DNA of 47,643 nucleotides, from NCBI RefSeq assembly GCF_002735645.1, contig NZ_PDZG01000038.1:1-47643 (forward strand). The letters are read 5' to 3'. Position numbers and translations under genes: made by a program. A model generated the notes under the pieces. It had not been told where the DNA came from. It ran no database searches and saw only the letters and a program-made list of their open reading frames with translations. This DNA is from Iodobacter sp. BJB302. Lineage in GTDB: Bacteria > Pseudomonadota > Gammaproteobacteria > Burkholderiales > Chitinibacteraceae. This document shows, piece after piece, positions 28,300 to 35,696 of the stretch. Numbering within the stretch: position 1 is the first letter of the stretch; each line of letters begins with the position of its first letter.

Positions 28300-30252
28300 A
28301 TGTCACTCAGGCTTAAATTTTTAATCGGCTTAACGTTATTGTTCACCCTGTTAATGATCGGCCTGTTTGCCGAGCGCGTGCACAGCACCCGGCTGTATGT
28401 AGAAGCGCAGCTGGCCTCTACAGCCCAGGATGCGGCTACCTCGCTGGTTTATCCAATATCACGCGCACTGGGTAAAAACGATGTGGTTCTGGCAGAAACA
28501 GCGATTAAATCCTTGCTGGACAGAGCTTATTTTCAGCGCATCGAGATTGTGGCTTTAAGCGGTAAAACCATGGCCAAAATGGAGCAGGCCAAGCCAATTG
28601 CGGGTGTGCCTGCCTGGTTTATAAAGTGGCAGCATTTAGACCCAGCCCCAGGTACGGCACTGCTGAGCGATGGCTGGCGCCAGCTTGGGCGGGTGGTGGT
28701 GATCAGCGAGCCTGCGCTGGCTTACAAGCAGCTTTGGGATGTGCTGACCCATACGCTGGCTTTATTGCTGGCGGCCTATGTGATCAGCCTGCTGGTGATG
28801 AACTTTTTAGTACGCATTTTGCTGCAGCCGCTCAGCGCCATTGAAAAATCGGCCAACGAGGTGCAGGAGCGCGAATTTAACCCTATCAAACACCTGCCCG
28901 ATACCCGCGAATTTCGCCGGGTTGTGCTGGCTTTTAATGTGATGATTGAGCGGGTACGGCAGTTTTTAAGCATTGAGCAGCAACGTGCCGAGGAATACCG
29001 CCATCAGGCTTTTACCGATACCACCACCGGCCTGGATAATCGCCGTAATTTAGATTTACGCCTTGATGGCTTACTTAAAAAATTGCCGCAAGACAGCATC
29101 GGGGCCGCATTTGCCATTCAGCTGGAAGACTTAAGCGAATTTAATAACCGTGAGGGCTATCAGAAAGGCGACGCAATTCTTAAGCAGGTGGCGCATGTAT
29201 TACTGGAAAAAATGGCCCAGCAAAGCCCGCTGATTGCCCGGCTGAACGGCACCACTTTGTTTGCCCTGCACTTTAATCTGAGCAGCGGGCAAATTGATCA
29301 GATGGGCGATCAGATTTTAGCCAGCCTTAAAGAAATCACCGCCACGCTGGAGCGCCCTTTGCAATATGGCGTGGCGATTGTAGATTTTGAACATGGCACG
29401 CTTAAATCCAAATTGCTTTCTACCACCGATTTAGCCCTGCAACAGGCGCTGTTTAATGGCGGCGAATCACGCCAGCGTATGTCGGCTAATGAATCATCGA
29501 ATCAATTGCCTAATGGCTCGCAACAATGGCGCGAAGTATTGCAGGCCGCTATTTTGGATAAAAGCTGGGGTATTCAGGCGCAATCGGTACAAAATATTGC
29601 AGATAAACAAATCGTGCATCAGGAGCTGACCGCCCGCCTGCGTCATCAGGATGGCCCATGGATCAGTGCAGGCCTCTTTATGCCCATGGCGGCAAGACAT
29701 GGTTTATTGCAGGCCGCCGAGCAATCTTTATTTGATTTAGCCATCAGCAAATTAGAAAACGCCGCCACTTTGCAGGGCCAGTCTATTGCGCTGAATGCAG
29801 GTTTATTAGGCGCGCTGGGCAGCTTAACCGGGCAGGATGAATTTGTGGCCCGCTTAAATAAGCTTAAAAAACACGCTGCCCGTATTTCTTTTGAAGTACC
29901 AGAGCATCAATTAATTGCAGCGCCAGAATTAGCCAGACGCTTTGCCCGGCTGCTGCGTGATGCGGGCTTTGGCTTTGGGATTGATCAGTATGGTTTTGCG
30001 GCCTCTGCCGCCGCTTTGATCCGTGAATTAAAACCCAATTATGTGAAGATAGACCGCCGCTTAATCAGCGATATGGCCGTGCATAAAGACACCAAAGAAA
30101 TGATTCTGTCGCTGATCCAGGTAGCCGAATCGCTGAATATCACCACCATTGCCCAGGGCATTGAAAGCGAATCACAGCTGGCTTTACTAGAATCCATGAA
30201 AATCACCGCCATGCAGGGCTATCTGATTGGCAGGCCGGAGGAAGTTATTTAA
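28300..30252 (+). CDS. lapD: LapD-type c-di-GMP receptor with degenerate GGDEF and EAL domains
   Basis: This 650-residue inner-membrane receptor has a periplasmic LapD/MoxY output domain between two membrane helices (about 5-24 and 150-172), with GVPAWF and Trp126 in SDGW, the loop that holds LapG in Pseudomonas. A HAMP region (about 173-225), a GGDEF domain and an EAL domain follow. The GGDEF signature is replaced by NGTTL (316-320), the EAL motif reads ELT (442-444), the DDFG motif is DQYG and the AEG motif is AQG. It should therefore have neither cyclase nor phosphodiesterase activity and act as a c-di-GMP sensor. High c-di-GMP would make it bind LapG, encoded at 12936, and keep an adhesin on the surface. 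Confidence 0.9.
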   Translation: MSLRLKFLIGLTLLFTLLMIGLFAERVHSTRLYVEAQLASTAQDAATSLVYPISRALGKNDVVLAETAIKSLLDRAYFQRIEIVALSGKTMAKMEQAKPIAGVPAWFIKWQHLDPAPGTALLSDGWRQLGRVVVISEPALAYKQLWDVLTHTLALLLAAYVISLLVMNFLVRILLQPLSAIEKSANEVQEREFNPIKHLPDTREFRRVVLAFNVMIERVRQFLSIEQQRAEEYRHQAFTDTTTGLDNRRNLDLRLDGLLKKLPQDSIGAAFAIQLEDLSEFNNREGYQKGDAILKQVAHVLLEKMAQQSPLIARLNGTTLFALHFNLSSGQIDQMGDQILASLKEITATLERPLQYGVAIVDFEHGTLKSKLLSTTDLALQQALFNGGESRQRMSANESSNQLPNGSQQWREVLQAAILDKSWGIQAQSVQNIADKQIVHQELTARLRHQDGPWISAGLFMPMAARHGLLQAAEQSLFDLAISKLENAATLQGQSIALNAGLLGALGSLTGQDEFVARLNKLKKHAARISFEVPEHQLIAAPELARRFARLLRDAGFGFGIDQYGFAASAAALIRELKPNYVKIDRRLISDMAVHKDTKEMILSLIQVAESLNITTIAQGIESESQLALLESMKITAMQGYLIGRPEEVI

Positions 30253-30306
30253 TCAATAGCGGGGCAAGCTGGCTGCGGTGTGGAATGCACTTTTTATTCC
30301 TACACT

Positions 30307-30573
30307 AGGGTCTGTTGACGTTTCATTCGCAATTGCGCTGAGCCGGAAAACGGCCAGGCACAAGGCATGCGACGAAGGCAATAACAAGTTATTTCCGAGG
30401 AGCATAACGCAGTGAATGGCCGTTTTCCGTCTCAGCCCTTCGGGTGGGCTACAGTTTTGGGGCTGCACGGCGTTAAAAGATGCTCATGGTACTCGTACCA
30501 TGTCGCGTCTTTTGCCTTGTTCAGCCCCAAAACTGCAGCCAACGCAGCCGTGAATGAAACGTCAGCAGACCCT
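30307..30573. repeat. Three-way-junction palindromic element (MITE-like)
   Basis: Outer terminal inverted repeats (30307-30328 and 30552-30573) are 22 bases with one mismatch. They enclose two separate hairpins: 30337-30356 with 30417-30436 (20 bases, one mismatch) and 30448-30465 with 30522-30539 (18 bases, one mismatch). The second hairpin contains another, smaller palindrome around CATGGTAC. The element lies between lapD and the barrel gene and has no credible coding sequence. No target-site duplication is obvious. It may be a non-autonomous mobile element or a structured intergenic repeat. Confidence 0.85.
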
Positions 30574-30603
30574 GATAGTCAGCCATCACACCTGAGGCAG
30601 CTT

Positions 30604-31410
30604 ATGCCCCTCTTTAAGCGACTCTTGCCTGCTTTATTGATCAGCCCTTGCATCCATGCTGCAGAGTTTTCTATTCAGCCCGCAGTGGCCACGCTGCATT
30701 ACCAGGCTGAAGAGCATAATCAGATTGGCACGGTCATCAATCAGGAATCCGGCCATCTGCCGCAGTTTGAGATCAGCATGCAGGCCAAAGAAGCGCCTTG
30801 GCTGATTAAAATTGATTATTCCCGTGCAGAGGGCGATGTGAATTATCAGGGCTATACCCAAATGGGCATCCCGCTGACTACCCGCACCGAGCTGAATATA
30901 GAAAGCTGGCAAGCCTTGCTGGGCTATCAGTGGCAGGTTGCGGATCAGCAGCAAATTACGTTGGGCGCAGGCCTGAATGGCTTGCAAATTGACCGGCATA
31001 TCTTGCCCGCGCTGGGGTCTTTGCCGCTCAATGAAACACTTAACAGCCAGCGCTTTGTTTTAAGCCTGAGCTGGCAGTGGCAAATGGATGCGCTGCCTGT
31101 GGCGCTGAATACTCAGCTGGATATCCTGCCTCAGCATCAAAACCGCCTGACAGTTGATACACAAGGCCTGTACGACACCATAGAGCTGGATACAGATCAG
31201 CATACCGATTGGCGCTGGGCGCTGGATGCAGAGTGGCGCTGCACTCCAAATGCAAGGCTGGGTATTGGGTTGGCGTATCAAAGCTATCAGCCCGGCAGCA
31301 GCCAGCAAGGCATACTGAAACGCAATGGCCTTGCCGCCGCCACGGTTCGCTATCCTGGCAGCGATCAGCGCTTGTTAGTCCTTAAAAGCTTTTTTAGCTG
31401 GCACTTTTAA
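30604..31410 (+). CDS. Outer-membrane beta-barrel protein, unknown function
   Basis: A 268-residue protein with a signal peptide (about 1-18, CIHA-AEF). The rest alternates polar and hydrophobic or aromatic residues in repeated beta strands, for example SWQALLGYQWQV and RFVLSLSWQWQM, and ends in SWHF with a terminal Phe, the usual signal for the outer-membrane assembly machinery. I chose the ATG at 30604, which has a GAGG ribosome-binding site and a proper signal peptide; a longer frame from a GTG at 30412 would start inside the repeat element and is unlikely. I do not recognise the family. Confidence 0.75.
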   Translation: MPLFKRLLPALLISPCIHAAEFSIQPAVATLHYQAEEHNQIGTVINQESGHLPQFEISMQAKEAPWLIKIDYSRAEGDVNYQGYTQMGIPLTTRTELNIESWQALLGYQWQVADQQQITLGAGLNGLQIDRHILPALGSLPLNETLNSQRFVLSLSWQWQMDALPVALNTQLDILPQHQNRLTVDTQGLYDTIELDTDQHTDWRWALDAEWRCTPNARLGIGLAYQSYQPGSSQQGILKRNGLAAATVRYPGSDQRLLVLKSFFSWHF

Positions 31411-31544
31411 CCCAGCGGCGCAGAGTAATCGACTAACGTTATTTTCCTGCGGGTTTATCTATTTGCTTCTTGAATTTTTTTCCTTATTTGCTTGACTGCC
31501 TGAGCAAGTATTTGTCTCTGTCTCTGAGCCCAAAGGAAAAAATC

Positions 31545-32429
31545 ATGACGAAAGACTTAAAAGTATTACTGATTGCAAGTGCTGTAAGTGCCACACTGGC
31601 CGCTTGCGGTGGCGGAGGCTCAAGCAGCACGACGGCTGCGACTACTCCGGCGTCTTCCACAACAACACCTACCCCCACACCCAATCCATCATCCGGCACC
31701 GTGCCTGCTCCTAATGCGGCAGCAACCACCGTACTGGACTCCAGCCAGTCAGAGGCCAATAAACTCTCCACCGAGGCTACTGATGGCCTGAGTGCAGCCC
31801 AATCAGCCGCGGCAGGCACCGGGGTGAAAGGCCCGCTGGGGGTTGAAATTGGCAGCCTGCCTACCGGGATCAGCAGCAGTATCAGCTGCTCGCTCTTTGG
31901 CTCTGGCGGCTCGGGCAGTATCAGCTACGATATCCCCACCACCGGCATCGCCGCCGGAACCGTACTGACCTACACCTATAACCAGTGCAACATTAACGGT
32001 TTGGCCACTTATAACGGTACTTTCTCGCTGACTTATAACCGATACGTAAGCCCAAGCGATTTTTCCTACACCTCCAAATACACCAACTTTACGGTGAACG
32101 GAAATGGCTTTACCAACCAGGCTATTAATGGCTCATCAACTTGCGATTTTAGCAAAGGGGCAATGTCCTGCTATTACAGCGATGGCACACGGGGCTGGAG
32201 CAGTAATCTGACTTACAGCAATGGCACAGTAAACGGCAGTTATGCAGTCAACTACGGTACAGGCACCATTCAAGTGAAATACACCAACTTTAACGCCACC
32301 AGCGGCAGCTGCGAAATCACTGGCGCTAATGGCAGTAAAGCCCTTATCACCCGCACATCCGCCAAGCAATTTACCGTATCGATTACAGGCGCAAATGGCA
32401 GCAGCACCAGCTACACGGTGAATACCTGA
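31545..32429 (+). CDS. Secreted lipoprotein with Ser/Thr/Pro-rich linker, unknown function
   Basis: A 294-residue lipoprotein. The signal peptide ends in the lipobox LAAC with Cys21 as the modified residue, followed by a Gly run and a Ser/Thr/Pro-rich linker to about residue 60. The C-terminal 170 residues are rich in Tyr, Thr, Asn and Ser in repeated beta-strand patterns (YNGTFSLTYNRYV, NYGTGTIQVKYTNF). I recognise no family. The ATG at 31545 has an AAAGGA ribosome-binding site; an upstream TTG in frame would bury the lipobox and is unlikely. It seems to stand alone after the barrel gene. Confidence 0.8.
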   Translation: MTKDLKVLLIASAVSATLAACGGGGSSSTTAATTPASSTTTPTPTPNPSSGTVPAPNAAATTVLDSSQSEANKLSTEATDGLSAAQSAAAGTGVKGPLGVEIGSLPTGISSSISCSLFGSGGSGSISYDIPTTGIAAGTVLTYTYNQCNINGLATYNGTFSLTYNRYVSPSDFSYTSKYTNFTVNGNGFTNQAINGSSTCDFSKGAMSCYYSDGTRGWSSNLTYSNGTVNGSYAVNYGTGTIQVKYTNFNATSGSCEITGANGSKALITRTSAKQFTVSITGANGSSTSYTVNT

Positions 32430-32652
32430 AATAGATACTTGATAGAAACGAGGCACTGCTCAGGCCATTCTTGCAACTTATGCAAACTGATGTGATTCCC
32501 ATGAGCCGCTTTAGCCACTCATGGGGAGCAGATCTTTAAGCGGACAGGATGGCCTGCTCAGGGGCCTCGATTTTTATTTCACAGATTGAATAACATTTTG
32601 TGGCCTTGCCTGCAGAAGTCGTGGCATTTGCAGGACAGGTGCAATTTCATTA

Positions 32653-32881
32653 GCGCTAAGCAATTTGTTTTCTATTCGAAAACAGCGAAAAAAAACCATC
32701 ACCACGCTCTCTGCATAGGGCTTTAAAGTACCCTTGAAACACGCCGGAGCGAGGAACAAGCGGGGCGGGGGCCTTCGTGTTTCGTAGGGTCGCCTTCTTT
32801 GCGTACTATGATTTCTGGCGAAGCAGAAATCACATACTTCGCGGGGATCCCGCACCAAAATCAACGTGCCGAAGGCACTAT
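32653..32881. repeat. Long dispersed repeat, family D copy 1
   Basis: This element begins GCGCTAAGCA, contains the long shared core TTGAAACACGCCGGAGCGAG and continues to GGGGCGGGGG, and ends ATCAACGTGCCGAAGGCACT. A second copy in the same orientation is at 35299-35583. Between the shared blocks is a variable part with a perfect 9-bp hairpin (32809-32817 with 32824-32832, six-base loop). No protein of credible quality is encoded. The copy lies downstream of the LysR gene. Confidence 0.85.
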
Positions 32882-32923
32882 CTTTCTGACTTTGCTTAAC
32901 CCGTACGGGGCGAAACCCGTACC

Positions 32924-33823
32924 TCACCCCAACTCACACTGCTCCAGCAGCCAATCCTTAAACACCCTCACCGGATAGGCATCGCGCTTGCTATGAGGGT
33001 GGACCAGATAATAGGCATTCCGGCTGGGCACGGGACGATCCACCGCCACCACCAGGCGCCCGCTGGCCAGCTCGTCCTGCACTAAAAATAGCGGCAGCAC
33101 CGCCATGCCCAGCCCTGCCAGGGCCGCCTGAATCACCATATAAAACTGCTCAAACCTCGGGCCTTTTACTGCGTTGATGCTGGATTCCCCCACCGCTTCA
33201 AACCAATTAGCCCATGCATCGGGGCGTGTGCTGTGTTGCAATAAAGTAAAACTCATCAGATCACCGGGGCCTTTCAAACAGCGGCCAGCCAGCAGGCTGG
33301 GGGCACAAATTGGCACAGTCACTTCGTTCATCAAATGGTGGTATTCCACGCCGGGCCATGAGGTATCGCCAAAGTGAATCGCCACGTCGATTTCTTCTTT
33401 AGCAAAATCAAAAGGCTTTAAGCGCGTCAGCAAGTTAAGCTGGATTTCCGGGTAGCGGGTGGTAAAGCTCCCCAACCTGGGCACTAACCAGCGCGAGCCA
33501 AAGGTGGGCAGGATGGCTAAATTAAGCGCGCCGCTGGTGCCGCTGTACGCCATCAGGGCCAGCGTGGCCGCCTCTGCCCTGTCCAGCACATCCCGAATAT
33601 CCCGCGCATAGGCTTCCCCCGCATCGGTCATCACTAAACGTTGCTTAATCCGATGAAAAAGCGCCCTGCCTAAGAATTCTTCCAGCAAACGGATCTGCCG
33701 GCTGACTGCGCTTTGCGTGATGTTTAATTCCTCGGCCGCACGGGTAAAACTAAGCTGCCGCGCTGCCGCATCAAAACACTGTAAAGCACCTAGGGATGGA
33801 AGAATACGCCGCATAGACTTCAT
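32924..33823 (-). CDS. LysR-family transcriptional regulator
   Basis: A 299-residue LysR protein with an N-terminal winged helix-turn-helix (about 8-66): FDAAARQLSFTRAAEELNIT and QSAVSRQIRLLEEFLGRALF. The rest is the periplasmic-binding-like effector domain of the GcvA/AmpR-type subgroup, with MAVLPLFLVQDEL near the end. It is divergent from the HglS-like dioxygenase gene with 288 bp between the starts, the standard LysR layout, so it probably controls that gene in response to a metabolite, perhaps of lysine or 2-oxo-acid breakdown. The effector is not known. A second in-frame Met at residue 4 is also a possible start. Confidence 0.9.
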   Translation of the reverse strand: MKSMRRILPSLGALQCFDAAARQLSFTRAAEELNITQSAVSRQIRLLEEFLGRALFHRIKQRLVMTDAGEAYARDIRDVLDRAEAATLALMAYSGTSGALNLAILPTFGSRWLVPRLGSFTTRYPEIQLNLLTRLKPFDFAKEEIDVAIHFGDTSWPGVEYHHLMNEVTVPICAPSLLAGRCLKGPGDLMSFTLLQHSTRPDAWANWFEAVGESSINAVKGPRFEQFYMVIQAALAGLGMAVLPLFLVQDELASGRLVVAVDRPVPSRNAYYLVHPHSKRDAYPVRVFKDWLLEQCELG

Positions 33824-33932
33824 GATTTTTAGGAATGATGTAATAAGAATACATCGCTTGAAGCCAATCGCAAATCGTCACAGACTGTGTAATGGAAAGC
33901 CTTGAAAAAGGCAGACCGAAAATACAAAGTTC

Positions 33933-34060
33933 GCGGGTTGCACCTGGCCTGCAAATGCATGGTTTTTGTAGCTTCAGCATCAGCGCTTTGTTTGTAAAAA
34001 ATTAAAGAATATAACGGCAACAAAACACCACTGAAACATCGCACGGCGGGTGCAACCCGC
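33933..34060. repeat. Inverted repeat in the divergent promoter region
   Basis: Perfect 12-base arms GCGGGTTGCACC (33933-33944) and GGTGCAACCCGC (34049-34060) flank about 104 bases in the LysR-dioxygenase gap. The same core occurs in other gaps of this window (about 4132-4147, 35281-35292, 35661-35672), so it is a dispersed repeat rather than a specific operator. LysR T-N11-A sites were not clear. Confidence 0.6.
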
Positions 34061-34111
34061 ATATTTTCATAGCCATGCACAGCACACACACTCATAAAAG
34101 GTCTTGCCAAA

Positions 34112-35143
34112 ATGGAACAGAATGTCTTTGAAACATCCCAGCTTGCTCAATTACTGATTCGTGTTGCGGGTGCAGAGAAAGCACAGCAGCTATTTGCCAT
34201 GATTGAGGTAGACCCGCGCTTGCTGGGTGCCAACGATGCCCGCGTGAGCCGTGGCTTGCTGGCTCAGGCGATGAATATGATGTTGTTTGCGCAAAACTTA
34301 GCGGCGGTACCTGAGGGCGCCCGTTATGTGGCAGAGAAACTGGCTGCGGGCGAAAAAGTACTGTTTGACCATGGCGCGCTGCGTACCGTAGATGCGCCAC
34401 GCACCGGCGCTTTGCCGCATGGTGAGCTGGCATTTAAACGCATTCTGGAGCCGCTGGGTTTTGCCGTTGCCAATGTGTACCCACTTAAAAAACTGAAAAT
34501 GACAGGCCGCGCTTACTGTCATCTGGATTTACCCGAGGTAATTTCGCAATTTTTTGTTTCTGAATTGCACGTTGAGCAGTTCTCAATGAATTTCCAAATT
34601 GCTGCCGAGCGCGTGGTGCACAATTCTCGTGACCCGCTCAAACCCGAGCATTTAAGCCTGCTGGCGCAATTAAGCGAACATCATTCCTTAAGCTTTGACG
34701 ATGCCGTTACCCTCTTGCCCGCTTTGGTCGGCTGTTTTGATGTGCAGCACGAAGTTCCACATCTGGTGGATTACGAAACTCTGCTGGCAGAATCCGCCGA
34801 AATGGCGTGGATCAGCACCGAAGGCAACCGCTTTAACCACGCAACCGATCGTGTGCCGCATGTGATAGAGCTAGCTGATGAGCTGCGTGCAAAGGGCTAC
34901 CCAATTAAAGACAGCGTTGAGATTTCTGGCTCGGGTGCGGTGCGGCAAACGGCGCTAAAAGCGGCCATGGTGCAGCGGATTTTCCTCGACGAAAAAAATC
35001 ACCCCATCACCCGCACCGTACCCGGCTCTTTCTACGAATTTATCAGCCGCGACAAACTCCCCAATAGCGAAGCGCTGGATTTACGCTTTGATGCATCCAA
35101 TGCTCAGGGGATTTTTAAAATGACGGCAGCGGCTGTGGCTTAG
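34112..35143 (+). CDS. DUF1338/HglS-type 2-oxoadipate dioxygenase/decarboxylase
   Basis: A 343-residue protein of the DUF1338 family, a vicinal-oxygen-chelate-like Fe(II) enzyme group. The characterised member HglS of Pseudomonas putida converts 2-oxoadipate to D-2-hydroxyglutarate in D-lysine catabolism. Expected metal and substrate residues are visible: His87 and Arg91 in FDHGALRT, His243 in FNHATDRV and Glu309 in SFYEFISR. It is shorter than HglS (about 460 residues) and belongs to the short clade, so the substrate is less sure. The next gene encodes a YdiJ-type dehydrogenase expected to oxidise 2-hydroxyglutarate, which supports the proposed reaction. A divergent LysR gene probably regulates it. 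Confidence 0.78.
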   Translation: MEQNVFETSQLAQLLIRVAGAEKAQQLFAMIEVDPRLLGANDARVSRGLLAQAMNMMLFAQNLAAVPEGARYVAEKLAAGEKVLFDHGALRTVDAPRTGALPHGELAFKRILEPLGFAVANVYPLKKLKMTGRAYCHLDLPEVISQFFVSELHVEQFSMNFQIAAERVVHNSRDPLKPEHLSLLAQLSEHHSLSFDDAVTLLPALVGCFDVQHEVPHLVDYETLLAESAEMAWISTEGNRFNHATDRVPHVIELADELRAKGYPIKDSVEISGSGAVRQTALKAAMVQRIFLDEKNHPITRTVPGSFYEFISRDKLPNSEALDLRFDASNAQGIFKMTAAAVA

Positions 35144-35151
35144 ATTGAATA

Positions 35152-35266
35152 AACCCAAACCTTAAAACACGGAGTTAAAGAGAACACGGAGTTTCACGGA
35201 GAAAACCAAATAAATAAAAGAATTCTCCGTGTTTCTCTGTGTTCTTCGTGGTTAAAGATGTGGGTT
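35152..35266. repeat. CACGGAG-type composite inverted repeat, family E copy 1
   Basis: Imperfect arms 35152-35174 and 35244-35266 resemble the perfect arms of the copy at 38643-38992. Internal CACGGAG/CTCCGTG segments pair as well (about 35186-35202 with 35224-35232). It begins a few bases after the dioxygenase gene stop. Confidence 0.65.
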
Positions 35267-35298
35267 CTTAGTATCTTAGGGTGGGTGCAACCCCATAT

Positions 35299-35583
35299 GC
35301 GCTAAGCATTTTGTTTTTTAGTAGCAGCTAACGAAAAATCATAATAACCACGCTCTCCGCTTAGGGCTTTAATATCCCCTTGAAACACGCCGGAGCGAGG
35401 AACAAGCGGGGCGGGGGATCGCTTGGGAGCGAGGCAGCGAGCTGATCCCGCCCGCCGCCGACTGTCCGCAGCGCAGGGGCCTTCGTGCTTTGAGTTTGTG
35501 GCTTGGCTTCGTTTCTTGGCCGTTCAAGAAACGAAGGCCCCGCGGTGGCTACCGCTCCTAAATCAACGTGCCGAAGGCACTAA
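35299..35583. repeat. Long dispersed repeat, family D copy 2
   Basis: This is a direct copy of the element at 32653-32881. The shared blocks at the start, the TTGAAACACGCCGGAGCGAG core and the ATCAACGTGCCGAAGGCACT end are the same, but the middle differs. It has a perfect 12-bp hairpin (35507-35518 with 35525-35536, six-base loop) of quite different sequence from the hairpin in copy 1. A 70-codon frame across it is repeat-derived and not called. Confidence 0.85.
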
Positions 35584-35696
35584 AATGATCTTTTTGAATT
35601 TTAAACGCACATTTGGTGCCACCCACCGTTTTTAACATTACACGGCCATAACTGGCGGCTTGCACCCGCCCTACCTTCATCCACCAGCCTAGATCT

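Noticed and set aside
30412-30603. Longer N-terminus for the barrel protein from a GTG.
   Set aside because: The extension lies in a palindromic repeat and would bury a good signal peptide; the ATG at 30604 has a clear ribosome-binding site.
32574-32927. Minus-strand frame of 117 codons downstream of the LysR gene.
   Set aside because: It lies over the dispersed repeat, shows no family motif and has no ribosome-binding site support.
33829-34110. Minus-strand frame of 93 codons in the LysR-dioxygenase gap.
   Set aside because: It covers the divergent promoter region and repeat arms and resembles no protein family.
34112-35143. Considered as the missing astB (succinylarginine dihydrolase).
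   Set aside because: The length and motifs (FDHGALRT, FNHATDRV) fit DUF1338 and not the AstB fold, which is longer and has a different Cys-His-Glu site.
35423-35635. Plus-strand frame of 70 codons.
   Set aside because: It runs through a dispersed repeat whose other copy does not keep the frame.
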